This document shows, piece by piece, positions 37,301 to 48,036 of a stretch of 64,000 bases of DNA. Location: positions 11,396,983-11,460,982 of the forward strand of contig NC_058337.1 in assembly GCF_905475395.1 (NCBI RefSeq). The letters run 5' to 3'. How positions within the stretch are numbered: position 1 is the first letter of the stretch; every line of letters begins with the position of its first letter. The translations under genes were made by a program, and so were the position numbers. The notes beneath the pieces are model-generated. The model did not search any database. It had not been told where the DNA came from and saw only the letters and a list, made by a program, of their open reading frames with translations. Source of the stretch: Chrysoperla carnea. Lineage: Eukaryota; Arthropoda; Insecta; Neuroptera; Chrysopidae.

Positions 37301-40300
37301 AATTTGATGTGCGGTGGTCCAGGTGGTGGTGGAGGACCAAATAGACGTGGTAGCGGTGGAATGGGATTCGGTATGAGACCCACGCCATACGATCGTGGTG
37401 ATCGTTTTGGTGGTATGAATCGATTCCAAAATAATGGTGGACCAAGAAATGGTAGACATTTTAAAGGTAATACAAAATGATTTTTATTTTTAAAATACTT
37501 GCGCAAAGAGCTTCGCAATGGCCAACGTTATTTTAATGGCTATACTGATTTTCTTTTTCACGTCATAAAAAAATTGTCAGGAAATACATTATTTTTCAAA
37601 AAAGGATTATTGAAACGTGTTTAAGATTTGAAAAAAGATAAATCCAAGAGCTGGAGAATAATCATTCCCTATACAACTAGCATAGACTTTGCTTTACATG
37701 TGGACTAAAATTAAAACTTACGTAATTCCATCAAAATGTTGCCTTTTTCAGAGCTTTATGCGCTAGTAATATTAATTTAATTCTCTGTTTTTATAAACTT
37801 GAGTTCATTTAGCTTAAAATTTAATAATTATAATTTCGTTATGCATCTCGACAACTTCGTTCGATTCTAATAAAATTGATATCGTGAGATAGGTTTTATA
37901 AAATGAACAGCGTAAGAACTCGGAATACTAGTGTACTAGTTTATACAAGTGGTTAGTAACAAGCTGAAAAATCAATCAATAAATAATTATTTGAATAGTA
38001 TTTAATCGATAATTAAGTGAAAAAACCGTATAATAGATAGACAGGGTTAATCGTGAATCTCGATCTATTATGCGATTTTTTTCGTTAATTATTCATACTA
38101 CTATTATAATTACTACTTAAATAATTTTTTAATACCTTATATTTATACATATTGACCTTGGGCTAAGGTACGTATAGCTGAGAATATTTTGCCTGAAAGC
38201 CTTTTTTATACGTTGGATCGTTTTTGAAATAGAGGGCGCAGAAGATGGAGCACTGAGGTATACGTATCTTAATGCAAGGTCAATATTTATAAATATATGG
38301 TATTAAATAATTATTTGTGCAGTATTTAATCGATAATTAAGTGAAAAAATCGTATAATAGACAGGGTCAATCGTGAATCCCAGACTATTATGCGGTTTTT
38401 TTCCTTATTTATTCATTAAATACTAGTAGCTGAGCGTATTAAATACTAATGCTAATTATTCATTAAATACTGCTAGCTGAGCGCATGATCTTCTGCGCCC
38501 TCTATTTCAAAAACGATTCAACATACAAAAAGAAGTTTCAGACAAAATTTGTAGAAAATTTTATTCTTTACAACTTTTATAATAAATGTTAATACGATTG
38601 AAGGCAGAAGAAACGAGATATTCACAAAAAACTTATTTCGAAATCTAGGTGTAATATTAATCGACCTTGTTCTATTAAATAGCCTGGAAATAATATAGTG
38701 CTAAATTGAATTCTTTAACTATTCGTTGCTAAATGTACTCGAATAATTTAATTTAGTTGGTAAACGGAGGGTTAAATAGAAAATATGTATTTATGCATGA
38801 ATAGTAGAGTGTAGTAATAATACAAAATATTTATAAAAAAGGACCAATGAGTATGCAGTCAAAATTAATAGACAATATGTGGGGGGCAGGGGGTCCTGGT
38901 GGATATGGTGGTCGCAATGGACGTGGTGGTCCACTAGGAGGTCTAAGACCTCTAATGAGTGGTGGTGATGGTCCTAATCGTAATTGGAATGGCGATCGCC
39001 GTGGTATGGATCGTATGTCAGGTGGCATACATTGTGTGCATATGCGTGGCTTACCTTTCCGTGCAACTGAAAGTGATGTAGCAGATGTAAGTATTGCAAT
39101 TTTTACTAGAACTTTTAAATTATTGGCCGGTTTAAGTGAAGTATCATGTAAAACGTGATTTTGTTCCATAAAACGAATATTAGAATTAAAGGATCCCGAA
39201 CCACTGTATATGCCAAATAGCTCTCGGTCAAATGTTGCCAGAATTTGGGAATTCTTCTTGTCATTCTGAACAAATGTCTCAAGGTGCACAAATCTCGCCA
39301 ACTATTTTCGAGATATTTCAAAGTTCCCGATTTTCATTGAATTTCAAGAGGTGCTCTATCATATGCTATCGCATTATTATTTATGCCTGAAACGATGGCA
39401 GGAATGAATTTATTTCAGGCTACCCAGAGTTACAGGTGAGGCTACCCAACATTCTCAAAATATCTATCTGTTAATTTTTGGCACTTTCAGTTGCCACAAC
39501 TCAAAACCGGAATGTTGGGTAACTTCATATGATACTTTGGCAAAAACGGGTTCATTCCTGTCATCGCTTCAGGTATTAATAGGGTATTATCGTTAGTCAA
39601 AAATAAATCATGAAATTTGAAAAAAAGTTAAAATTTATGTAAAAATATACTTAAATATTCTGATTTCAAGTCATAAAAGCACATTTTTCTTTTAAAATAT
39701 TAAAATTAAAAATAGTAATTTTTAAACTGTATATCACGTGACCTAAAACGCAGGGCCCTGCTGTGATGTCATAGCGGTATGAGGCATATCAGTTAGTTCA
39801 GTGTAGACAGCTGGGTATAATATATACATAGATAACAAGTATTTATATTTATTATAATCAGATGTCTATGAATAAATCTGTCACACTTATTTGTGTTATT
39901 TCGTATAGTGATACCCATATGACGTCATCAAATTGGATGCCCGCATTTTTGACAGTTTAAAATTTAAGTTTTTGGCAAGCAAGCGTGTGTATTTTTCCGA
40001 AATAAATTTTTGGTGGCTTTTTATTAGCAAAATCAACATTTTGAAGTACTTTTTCAAAAATAGTGGAATACCCTATTATTCGGCACCAAAAACGGTAAGG
40101 TGGGGAAAAAATCAAAACACAAAAATTGTTAAAAATAGTGCAAAATGTCAAATCAAATATTTGATCGAAACCACACAATAATCGTTAGTTTCGACAATAT
40201 CAAATTTTCTAACCCCTTTTCACCGCTCTGGACACGTTTTAAGCTAGAAACGTAACGTAAGAAAATAAGACTAACAAATCTGCCTTAAACTCCTAGGGTT

Positions 40301-42435
40301 TACTTGACACTTTAGATGAACACTAAAGAAAGATTTTTGGAAAAATCTTTGGTGGTAAAAAGTTGGATAAAGTTTTATATGAAAATCCGTCATTCAAAAA
40401 TTAATTATTTTTAACCAATTTTCAAAATGCATGCTTATTCAGTAATAAAAAAGAAACAATTTCATCTAGTTGGAAAAATCAATTTTTTTTCGCGAGAAAA
40501 AAAATAAAAACGAAAAACAGTTTTTCGCGATTATCGCTAGGAGGTTATTTTTGGCCCTAAATTGCAAAAAAACGGTTTCAGCCTCCATTTTACAATTCAT
40601 GGGTTTCGAGTTTAATTGATTTTTACTATGTTACTTACACCCCAAACTAACATTTTCACCTGTTAATAATATATAAAATTTGTGCGAAAAAAATCGTAAT
40701 TACACTAGTGTATCTAACTCGACTTAAGCATTTTTAGGACCAAATAAAGGTATTAAAACAATTTCCAGCTCACTGGAAATTAATTCCTCAAAACATTTTT
40801 TATATATTTTATTTGATTATTTTAAAAAACGTATTTATACCACCGTTTCATGCATATATGAAATATATCTAAGTTTAGTCCCAAGTTTGTAACGCTTAAA
40901 AATATTGATGCTATGAACAAAATTTTGATATAGGTTCCGGTTGTCCGTCTGTCAGCACGATAACTCAAAAACGAAAATAGATATCGAGCTGAAAGTTTTA
41001 TAGCATGCTAAGGACGTAAAAAGTGAAGTCGAGTTCGTAAATGAGCAACATAGATCAATTGAGTCTTGTGTACGTTGGACCCAACTTGTAAACCGTTAGA
41101 TAGAACATAAGTTCAAATGTAAAAAATATTCCTTATAAAAAAATTCCTTATAACAACTTTTATTTGTAACATTTTTTTTTGTAAACATCACTGTGTACCG
41201 TGAAGGTGCAAATAAGATTAGTAACATATAATATATATAATGTATATACGTATTGTATTTGTGTGTAAGAAGAGTGGATATCTTTCTTTACTTACATCAC
41301 GTAAAAAACAAACGAATGCGTATTCAACACTGTCTATACATGGTATTTCAACAATTAACTCATTATTTCAAGTCATCACTTGTTTTTATTTAAATATTTT
41401 ATCCGAGAAAGTCGTATTAAAAATGATATTTGTAAAATTAAGTCAGTTATATTTGAAAGTTGCCATATATGGTTTTAAATTATTTGGGAACAAGTGTAAA
41501 ATCGATTAACGGTTTTTCTCCAAATGGCGGAACTTTCCTCCTCGAAATTTGTAAGGATTCTGTGCATTTACATTCAGTACGTGATAATAAACCCTATTTG
41601 TAGAAAAAAATAACTATTGTAAGTTAGTGCAAGAAAAAATTCTCAATTATCTGTAGTTCTAATACATTATTGAATGCGTAATATCTTCAACAATATTAAT
41701 TTTAGAAAGAAAAGTTTCAAGCAAAAGTTTTAGAAAATGTACATATTTAATAGTTATTATCATTTTATTGTTTAAACAAATATTAGAAAAGATATCGGAC
41801 AAATAATCAATGAGTAAACCGTCATAGTCGTATAAATCGTAAAAGGGTTAGTGATATAAAAAAATATTTTACAGAAAAGACAGGAAATTTAATTATCTTC
41901 AATAAAGACTATTACCATTTTTGGTCTAAAGTGCACGGTTATGGAGATATAGCCCAAAACGGTTTTCCTTAAAATGGAGGCACTTTCCCCGCCTATTTTT
42001 TGTAAGGATTTTGTGCATTTACATTTAGTACGTGATACTGAAGCCATTTAAATAAAAAATAACTCCTGTAATTTAATGCAAATTTAAAATTCCCTGTAGT
42101 CTGAAGTATATATGCATGGGATAATTTCTCATCAAGATAAGATGCTGATTCTGCCAACCTTAAATAAACATAAAATTGAAATGTGTAGTTTTTTTTTAAA
42201 TTAGGTTTTTTTTTTACAGTTTTTCAAGCCATTAAATCCTGTGAATATAATACTAATTATGGATAATAGTGGTCGGCCTTCTGGTGAAGCGGATGTTGAA
42301 TTTGAATGTCATGATGATGCTGTACAAGCCATGAGCAAAGATAAAGGACATATGCAACATCGATATATTGAATTGTTTTTAAATTCTTCACCAGATTCGT
42401 CGGGGAATTTCTTTGGTGATCGCAGACGTCATTAA
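22343..42435 (+). CDS. Heterogeneous nuclear ribonucleoprotein F/H (glorund-like), three quasi-RRMs
   Basis: Coding parts: 22343-22436, 23388-23546, 30326-30463, 35583-35721, 37252-37466, 38842-39086, 42220-42435; all phases agree and give 401 residues (human hnRNP F 415, H1 449). The family binds G-tracts in RNA through quasi-RRMs and controls splicing and translation, mainly in the nucleus. Seen: start [20 protein letters not shown], like the mammalian start; qRRM1 about 9-85 ([13 protein letters not shown]); qRRM2 about 110-185 ([30 protein letters not shown]); a Gly/Arg-rich linker about 195-310; qRRM3 about 312-386 ([22 protein letters not shown]); TAA at 42433. The acceptor before 38842 lacks a pyrimidine tract, so that exon may be weakly spliced. 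The exon at 35583-35721 has a GC-richer codon use than its neighbours but is intact. Introns reach 6.8 kb and hold the Tigger-like element, the palindrome and the minisatellite. Confidence 0.93.
23685..24451 (-). mobile_element. Tigger/pogo-like transposon remnant with CENP-B helix-turn-helix coding fragment
   Basis: Ends CAGTAGAATCTCGATAAG (23685) and its inverted copy (to 24451) are flanked by TA on each side, as in pogo/Tigger elements of the Tc1/mariner superfamily. On the minus strand, about 23990-23763 encodes [39 protein letters not shown], matching the N-terminal CENP-B/Tigger DNA-binding domain; an upstream [10 protein letters not shown] start at about 24024 is one frameshift away. 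The catalytic DDE part is absent from this 767-bp copy, so it cannot move itself. It is antisense in hnRNP intron 3 (23547-30325). Confidence 0.85.
25595..26577. repeat. Mismatch-free giant palindrome (477-bp arms, 29-bp spacer)
   Basis: Positions 25595-26071 are the exact reverse complement of 26101-26577; I compared the arms block by block and found no mismatch or gap. The spacer is 26072-26100. The outermost TA on each side could be a TA target duplication with ends TCCCACCAAAAAC, suggesting a foldback or Tc1/mariner-type MITE, but the arms contain no recognisable gene. It lies in hnRNP intron 3, so the pre-mRNA would carry a 477-bp perfect stem. An assembly or template-switch artefact is possible. 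Confidence 0.95.
26810..27090 (-). repeat. DR repeat, truncated copy next to the minisatellite
   Basis: Reverse-orientation DR blocks: 'tgggtaaacagtcatgtttt', 'aacagtttacaagatgggt', 'acgaacttgacctcac', 'tttttgagttatcgtgt' and a shrunken 'cagacagat' tract. It ends where the 30-bp repeat array begins. Confidence 0.75.
27091..28510. repeat. Minisatellite: about 47 units of exactly 30 bp, 240-bp higher-order period
   Basis: A TGCGCA-type core recurs every 30 bp without any phase slip (for example 27225, 27735, 27765, 27795, 27825, 27855, 28455, 28485). Units differ, but every eighth unit is alike: blocks starting at 27721, 27961 and 28201 share 'ttatattttg', 'acatgtggattacatg' and 'tgggttgat' at matching positions. 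As 30 is a multiple of 3, open frames arise on both strands; they are not genes. Each core holds one CpG and alternates purine and pyrimidine. Located in hnRNP intron 3. Confidence 0.95.
29100..29350 (-). repeat. Tandem duplication of a DR-related segment
   Basis: Two imperfect copies about 120 bp apart of a block containing 'aaggaacattttt' and 'aaacttttgttctatctct', the same block found inside the DR elements. No terminus of the family is present. The surrounding 28511-30325 is AT-rich intron with repeated 'aaaatttcaacKYaatcg' motifs (about 28680 and 28829) and a C10-like run near 28733. Confidence 0.55.
30464..35582 (+). other. hnRNP intron 4: repeats and hairpins, no gene
   Basis: Contains a dispersed repeat about 30900-31110 (partner at 15660-15890), a compact hairpin at 31690-31735 (arms TACCGCCCTAGTG), the foldback at 34094-34539, and further small hairpins at about 34726-34776 ('agtaaagaatgtctcag' arms) and 35160-35285 (arms with 'gaagacttgcgtgttttatg' and its inverse). 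No coding exon was found apart from the flanking hnRNP exons. Confidence 0.6.
34094..34539. mobile_element. Foldback element with about 140-bp arms
   Basis: The left arm about 34094-34232 ('tccattgaaatgttac', 'cgcgattttatttgtg', 'gtcaatacaacctt') is inverted at about 34399-34539, with several substitutions, around an AT-rich core. The G/C-rich runs near each inner end stand out from the background. No coding content. Confidence 0.7.
37985..38523. repeat. Nested direct and inverted repeats in hnRNP intron 6
   Basis: A unit of about 98 bp occurs at 37985-38082 and again at 38308-38405 in direct orientation ('tatttaatcgataattaag', 'cgtataatag'), and each unit folds on itself ('cgtataatag' with 'ctattatgcg'). 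In addition 38212-38253 ('atagagggcgcagaagat') is inverted at 38481-38523. A transposon insertion or partial duplication would explain it. Confidence 0.6.
39380..39580. mobile_element. Small MITE in hnRNP intron 7
   Basis: About 200 bp with imperfect 28-30-bp inverted ends (left 'cctgaaacgatggcaggaat', right, read inward, 'cctgaagcgatgacaggaat'). Inside, 'ctacccaacattct' and 'gaatgttgggtaac' form a second inverted pair. Confidence 0.6.
40849..41395 (+). mobile_element. DR repeat, near-complete copy
   Basis: Carries the family blocks from 'gtttagtcccaagtttg' through 'acgataactcaaaaacgaaa', 'ggacgtaaaaagtgaag' and 'aaaaaacaaacgaatgcg' to 'catggtatttcaacaatta' and 'tcacttgttttt'. It lies in hnRNP intron 7 in the sense orientation. 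The 41510-42110 stretch that follows holds two copies about 430 bp apart of a block with 'gtaaggattYtgtgcattta'. Confidence 0.75.
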
Positions 42436-44285
42436 ACCAGCTTCAGTATCATTCATCGAAAAAATATGTATACACATAGTTTTTTCCCCCTTAGATTTTT
42501 CATACATGCATATTTCAAAAAAGAGCAAAAAATTCCAAAAAAAATAATTGTAATTTTAGTGAGATGGTGCTTTATTTTTCCAACAAACAGCAGCAAACAG
42601 CACATATTATCTAATCTATATTTATAACAAAAATGTGGTAATTTAGGCATTTTTCAAATGTTTGGGCCTGGAATGAATGTAAAAGTATTATCAATTGTGA
42701 TTTATTTTCAAAAAAAAAATAATAATTTATTTCTAAAACATGTGTGAAATATACCTACAAGTAAAAAAAAAAAAAAACATTTAAAAAAATCCAAATTTTG
42801 TAGAGAGAATTCAAGTTCTTTTTTTATAATTTTTATTTTGTAACATAATTTTTATTTTTTGGATAGTAGTTTATATTTTTTTCTGAAAGTATTTAAACAA
42901 AATTCAATGATTCTTGTATTTTACATATTGTTTCTTGTAGAACGATTGACGTCAAAAAATAGGATTTGTGAGTGAATTTTTCATCAATTTGTGTAGTAAA
43001 AGTAAAATAGTTGATTTAATAACTGTCGAGTCACGAGTGGGTGTTTGTTGATCCCATTTAATTGATTTTTTATGTGCAAATATTTTGTTTTTGTAAATTT
43101 AATGTGTGAACGCAACAATTGTTTATTTTTTAATATACTTATTTTCATATTTAAATACAAACGGTGTTATTTCAAATAGTAAAGTTAAAAAAAAGTTTTT
43201 TTTTTGTTTTTAAATATTATAATTTGTAAGTTTTAGTTTTTTAGTAAAATTAATTTTTTTTATACTTGGTAATTAACTTCAAATAATCAGAACAATAATA
43301 ATTACTAAAATTGAATTAAGTGTTATAGTTTTTTATCCCATGGCTAATTTTATTTTAGCTGTTCAGGATTAGTACAATCATCCTAGATTTTTAAATCGCA
43401 TTTTTGGGAGAGTCCCATTTTTTGGTTACGGTTAGGGTGGTCAAAGATAAGGAAAGGCTTAATGCTACCCTTTGAGAGAAGGCCGCCGTTTTTTGCTACA
43501 GTATTGATTTTAGCGAAAAAAGTGATAAGAGAATTTTTAAAGAAAAAAGATGCTATACTGGAAAGTTAGTGCAAAATTTGAAACAAATAATTTTTAAATT
43601 TTACGATCCTCACATTACAATAATTCATTACCGCAACATATATATGGTTATTTTACTCTCAAATGGCGCGTTATTAAAGTTTTAGAGGCACATAAGCTGC
43701 TTTTAAATAACTATTTGTTCGGGAGTGTGTAAGAGACCTCTGGCGCGAGAACGAGTTATAGTAAAAAATTATTTAGGCAAATTTTATTACCCGTTATGAT
43801 GTCTATAACTTTCATTGAAACTTTTTTTCCATTTCTTTCGCTTGATTATATCGCAAAAAAGAAAATTATTTGTCTCAAATTTTTCACTATCTTTTCAGTA
43901 GATTGTTTAATATGATTGTTTACGCAAAAAACGCATGGAGCCTTTTTGTACAAAAAAGTGTTTCATTTCGGCTTAGTATAGTATCTGCAACAGGATAGGT
44001 TTTTCATTAAATAGACTACAAACATCTGTGATGGTAAGTCTATAGGATATAGAGAAGCTGCGTAAAGACTAGTAGCACCTTTTTTTATAAATTCCTGTGT
44101 TACTTATTTTACTACATCTATTACACTTTTATAGAAATTGTCAGTACGTGATGTTTTGAAAGTTTATATATTCACTGGTTTAATAATTCTGTATAATGGT
44201 GTTCAAAAAGAAAGTGTGACAGCCGACAATTCAATTTTTATTAAATTTCAATTTAATTGTACAGTCTTAAATAAAGTCAATAAAT
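42436..44285 (+). other. Probable long 3' UTR and downstream region of the hnRNP F/H gene
   Basis: No coding content. T- and A-rich throughout, as in long insect 3' UTRs. Two near-adjacent AATAAA hexamers at 44270-44275 and 44279-44284 would end a transcript with a 3' UTR of about 1.85 kb; earlier weaker signals cannot be excluded. Confidence 0.4.
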
Positions 44286-44576
44286 AAACGTTTTCTGTAA
44301 AATTTTCATAACTTAGTTCAAGTTTGCTTTTTTTAAACATTTAAATTTTTATATTCTTATTTCTCTATTAACAAATTTTATGAATTTACGGCCTTAAGCC
44401 TTAAAATTACTCTAAATTACAAATATTTCTTGTAGTCAGTCTTGTAGTTAAATATGGTGTCCCATTCCCCCTGCATACAACTTTTTTGTAATGTTTTATT
44501 TGAAAAAGCTACTCTAAAATAAAAGTTGATTGCGTGCTGCATAATAAATCTTTCACTGGGCATTACACCTTATTCT

Positions 44577-45060
44577 AGATCTATTGCGCAACTAGGGGTC
44601 GATTTAGGTACCCCTAGTAGTTCTTTGTAGAACTATCTTCAATCCCCCAAAATTCTGTTCCATATGTCAGGATAGGTGTGATAATAAAATTGAACATTTT
44701 TAATATCAAGCCTACTGGAAACTGTTTGTATTTGTGTATTAAATTTCTTAAAACCATTAGTGCTATATTGGGTTTGGTTATCAATACTCCTAAATATTGA
44801 AAGTTCGACTATACTTTCTTCCCTGACAAACTCTTAGCAATTTTGTTTTTTTCACGTTGATTGTCATTTTCGAAGTAATGCAGTTGTTTCCTATTTCTAC
44901 TAAGGACCTCTTCATCCCACCAATCTATTGAGCATAAAGCTACATCATCAGTATACAGCAACATCTTCGCTTCTTGGACTTCTATGCATGGAGAAAAGGG
45001 TTCAAAATTGTCAAGGTAATCCGGTAAATCGTTTACTTTAAGGACGTAAACGAGTAGAGG
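44577..45060 (-). pseudogene. Decayed non-LTR retrotransposon (LINE) reverse transcriptase
   Basis: Minus-strand translation in broken frames gives LVYVLKVNDLP, then MLLYTDDVALCS (the catalytic Y-x-D-D box of LINE reverse transcriptases), later FNFIITPILTYGTEFWG and, near the 3' end, LLGVPKSTPSCAID, a block typical of the region after the RT palm domain. Stops and frameshifts separate these, so the copy is dead, and both ends are truncated. The order of motifs fits CR1/Jockey/RTE-like elements; I cannot assign the clade. Confidence 0.75.
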
Positions 45061-45084
45061 AGAGGAGGAAAAAGACGACTATTT

Positions 45085-45225
45085 AGGTGAGTCGGTCTTT
45101 GCGTACTTTGTACTGCGCATCAGGCTGCCTTTTGCTCAATTTTTAGTCTTTTGTTTTCAATCAATTAAACAATTTCAATTGTTTTCAATCACTTAGACAG
45201 CCTGATGCGAAGTACAAAGTACGCA
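45085..45225. repeat. Inverted repeat (about 33-bp arms)
   Basis: 'gcgtactttgtactgcgcat' followed by 'caggctg' at about 45098-45125 is inverted at about 45197-45225 ('cagcctgatgcgaagtacaa'), around an AT-rich core with its own short symmetry ('ttgttttcaatca' twice). A small foldback element is likely. Confidence 0.6.
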
Positions 45226-45376
45226 ACGGCCGATGACTAGGCCCCGTCCAGATAGGTGCCTTAAATTCAATCACGGGCGCTTACAGCTCGGTATAGGAGT
45301 TTTCATGTTCTTAATATATATTTTCACTCTTTTGTTTTATCGCTAGAGTCTTTCCTAGTATTAAAATCCAATAGTA

Positions 45377-45670
45377 ACAAGTGAAAACAAACAATTGACT
45401 GAGTTAATTGTTGAAATACCATCTAAACACAGTGTTGATTACGTAATCGTTCGTTTTTTCACGTCATATAAGTAAAGGAAGATAACCAGACATACATACA
45501 TACATGTTACACACACTTAACTGATATTTCCATATAATAGATACTATATAATTTGTGGGATCTCACGGGTAAATAGTGATGTTTACGAAAAAATATTTCA
45601 GACAAAAGTTGTTTATTTTTTTATAAGGAACATTTTTTACATTTAAACTTTTGTTCTATCTCTAACAGTT
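45377..45670 (-). repeat. DR repeat, half copy
   Basis: Reverse-orientation DR sequence beginning with the terminus 'aacaagtgaaaacaaacaat' and reaching 'cttttgttctatctctaac', where it stops about 60 bp before the hAT-type MITE at 45729. Confidence 0.75.
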
Positions 45671-45728
45671 GAGACATGGAATACTATCTTAAAGTAATAA
45701 CATAGAACCGTAATGTGGCCATCCAAAC

Positions 45729-45978
45729 CATGAAGGTTATAAAGAAGGAGAACGATCGCTATGTACTAAAGCAATAGCGCACCTGTCCCTGAAAATTTGT
45801 AGAATTCATAGTTCATTTTCAGCCACCAGCCGCGCTGTCGTCGGTAAGTAGTATATTAGCGCACAACAGCCCGCATTTAATGATACAACTTAGCGATCCC
45901 AGCGCCTCACTTATTTTTTCAAAATATTGGGGACAATATTTTCTATTGCGATCGTTCTCCTTCTTGATAACCTTCATG
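45729..45978. mobile_element. hAT-type MITE, copy 1, with perfect 8-bp target duplication
   Basis: The 250-bp element has 31-bp terminal inverted repeats (CATGAAGGTTATAAAGAAGG on the left; one mismatch between the ends) and is flanked by ATCCAAAC on both sides (45721-45728 and 45979-45986). Copy 2 at 49122-49371 has the same length and nearly the same sequence. No coding capacity. It lies 0.5 kb upstream of the first zinc-finger gene. Confidence 0.9.
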
Positions 45979-46099
45979 ATCCAAACGGTTTATCGTTATA
46001 GAGAGAGACCTAAAAAAAGTACGCGTATAGTTGTCTTCGTCTGTCTTATACTATATGAAATACACAGACATGTCCGTGTCAGCCTCCGTGTTTATACAA

Positions 46100-46490
46100 T
46101 AACTCAAAATATTAATATTTGCGCTTTATCAGACTGCGAATCAAAGAGAGAAGACGATCCCCTTTTTCGGCCTCTTTTTTAACGATCAATAATTCACTAT
46201 CTACGTTTCCTATGCTTTTAAGCCTCTACGTTATATAACCTCTTTGAATATTATACATAGAGAACGCAATCTTCATTCTGTTGCCAATAGGGCTTTTCAT
46301 TTTAAAATCACGATTCACATTTGTTTCGTACTAAATGATTTATAACCAATGTGATAAAATGCATAACAAATTTCTTCTATCTTAGTCCTACTTATTGCTG
46401 TCAGTAATAAATTCTGCACTTGCGCATATGACATGATGAAAAGGTCTATTCTAGTTAGTATATTTTCTAAGAGACAGCAGCAACGATATA
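46100..46490 (+). promoter_or_regulatory. Repeat-derived 5' flank of the first zinc-finger gene
   Basis: About 46100-46275 is the same repeat as 20660-20860, and its 'ataacctctttgaata' to 'catagagaacgcaatcttca' end also precedes the second gene (49700-49747). The last 35 bp before the start codon ('tagtatattttctaagagac') are identical in both genes. About 150 bp between these blocks is unique to this copy. Core promoter elements are not evident. Confidence 0.5.
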
Positions 46491-47531
46491 ATGGAGGAAG
46501 AAATACTTAACAGCAGCATTAAAAGTGTAAAACAAGAACCAATTGATGAAAATGAAAAACACTTGTTCACAAATATTTATGAAAATAATAAACTTGAAAA
46601 AGAATTACATACAGTGTATATTAAAAGTGAAATATTAGATGAAAATACTGTAATGGAAGTTGAACGAATTAAAAATGAAAGACCAGAAGAAGAAGGCAGC
46701 AATGATAGTGATAGTGTTGTAAGTGTAAAACGTGAACCTTTTTATGAAAATGATGAAAAATTTAAAAATATTAAACTGGAAAACGAATTACATACAGAAC
46801 TGATTATTAAAAATGAAATATTAGATGAACATTCTATTTTAGAATCACAAGAGATTCATACTAGAAGTACAAACAAATCATTTTCATTTAATAATCAAAG
46901 TCATTTAGTGAGACATGAACGTACCCATAGTGGAGAAAAACGATTTTCGTGTGATATTTGTACTAAAACATTTACTCATCAGGGTAATTTAAAAACACAT
47001 AAACGAATTCATAGTGGAGAGAAACCATTTTCATGTGATATTTGTTATAAAAGATTTACTCAGAAAGGCCATTTAGTTCTACATAAACGTATCCATAGTG
47101 GAGAAAAACAATTTTCATGTAATATTTGTAATAAAAGATTTACTCATCAAAATACTTTAGTTCAACATAAACGAATTCATAGTAGTGAAAAACCATTTTC
47201 ATGTCATATTTGTAATAAAAAATTTACTCGTCAAGGTACTTTAGTTCAACATAAACGAATTCATAGTGGTGAAAAACCATTTTCATGTCATATTTGTACT
47301 AAAACATTTATTCGGCAAGGCGATTTAAATAAACACAAACTAGTTCATAGTGAAGAAAAACAATTTTCATGCGATGTTTGTAATAAAAGATTTACTCAGC
47401 AAGGTTCTTTAATTCAACATAAACGGATTCATAGTAATGAAAAACCATTTTCATGTGATATTTGTAATAAAAAATTTACTCAGCTAGGTAGTTTAGTGAG
47501 ACATAAACGGTGGTTTCACAGTGGTATTTGA
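46491..47531 (+). CDS. C2H2 zinc-finger protein, 7 fingers, SUMO-motif-rich N-terminus (paralog A)
   Basis: Single exon, 346 residues, start MEEEIL shared with the neighbouring paralog. Residues 1-125 are acidic, without a recognisable ZAD, BTB or KRAB domain, but hold six psi-K-x-E motifs (VKQE, IKSE, IKNE, VKRE, IKLE, IKNE), the consensus for SUMO attachment. A degenerate finger (about 128-147) keeps the His pair but lacks the Cys pair. Seven C2H2 fingers follow, each FSC-x2-C..H-x3-H with HSGEKP-type linkers; the last has H-x4-H. Helix residues -1/3/6 vary (H/N/T, Q/H/L, H/T/Q, R/T/Q, R/D/K, Q/S/Q, Q/S/R), so it should bind a specific long DNA site. The likely role is a nuclear transcriptional regulator; the target is unknown. 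AATAAA lies at 47549-47554, only 18 nt after the stop. Confidence 0.9.
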   Translation: MEEEILNSSIKSVKQEPIDENEKHLFTNIYENNKLEKELHTVYIKSEILDENTVMEVERIKNERPEEEGSNDSDSVVSVKREPFYENDEKFKNIKLENELHTELIIKNEILDEHSILESQEIHTRSTNKSFSFNNQSHLVRHERTHSGEKRFSCDICTKTFTHQGNLKTHKRIHSGEKPFSCDICYKRFTQKGHLVLHKRIHSGEKQFSCNICNKRFTHQNTLVQHKRIHSSEKPFSCHICNKKFTRQGTLVQHKRIHSGEKPFSCHICTKTFIRQGDLNKHKLVHSEEKQFSCDVCNKRFTQQGSLIQHKRIHSNEKPFSCDICNKKFTQLGSLVRHKRWFHSGI

Positions 47532-47548
47532 AATAACAAAACTGTTGA

Positions 47549-47554
47549 AATAAA
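47549..47554 (+). terminator. Polyadenylation signal of zinc-finger paralog A
   Basis: AATAAA shortly after the stop codon; the same hexamer at the same distance follows paralog B (51486-51491), so it was duplicated with the gene. Confidence 0.5.
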
Positions 47555-47896
47555 ACATTTTCTTATCATCAGGCTTAATATTCCCATCAAATTAGGTGAA
47601 ATTTACTGAATTTTTTGGTTATGAATACCACTTATATAAATTTTTAGCTTTTGTAGAATAAAATTTTTCAGAAATAAAAGTGATTTTGGAAAAATTAAGG
47701 TTTTTCCACAATTTTTTGTAATTTACTCGATAACTATGCATTTTAGAGAAAATTTGCATTTTGCTTTTTCTTAAGGGGTTATAGTCATTTGAAGATTATC
47801 GACATTTTTTTAAACAAAGTATTTTTTATGTTGCCCACAATAAAATGACCTGAAAATTTGCATGCATGTTCAAAATGATGTTACAAAGGGCTAAAA

Positions 47897-48036
47897 TGTG
47901 ATTTAGTGTTGTAAATAAATTGGCATTGTCGAGTATACTTACCAAACTTCCCTCTAAATGTTACTGCTGGCATATGGCAGAAGTTTCAGGTAAAGTAAAG
48001 CACGACACAAACAGATGAAACAAGATCGCCCTGGTT
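47897..48036 (+). repeat. Dispersed repeat, copy 1 (second copy 54559-54697)
   Basis: A 140-bp block starting 'gtgatttagtgttgtaaat' and ending near 'gaaacaagatc' recurs in the same orientation at 54559-54697 with about ten differences. The family is unknown. The rest of 47555-49121 is AT-rich and non-coding. Confidence 0.75.

Noticed and set aside
37180-37518. Pro- and His-rich minus-strand frames
   Set aside because: Antisense shadows of the Gly-rich hnRNP exon at 37252-37466.
38831-39301. 156-residue minus-strand frame rich in Pro
   Set aside because: Antisense of the hnRNP exon at 38842-39086; it has no family resemblance, and the sense exon fits the hnRNP phase and homology.
39933-40181. 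82-residue frames on both strands
   Set aside because: No family resemblance, located in hnRNP intron 7, no splice or start context; most likely chance.
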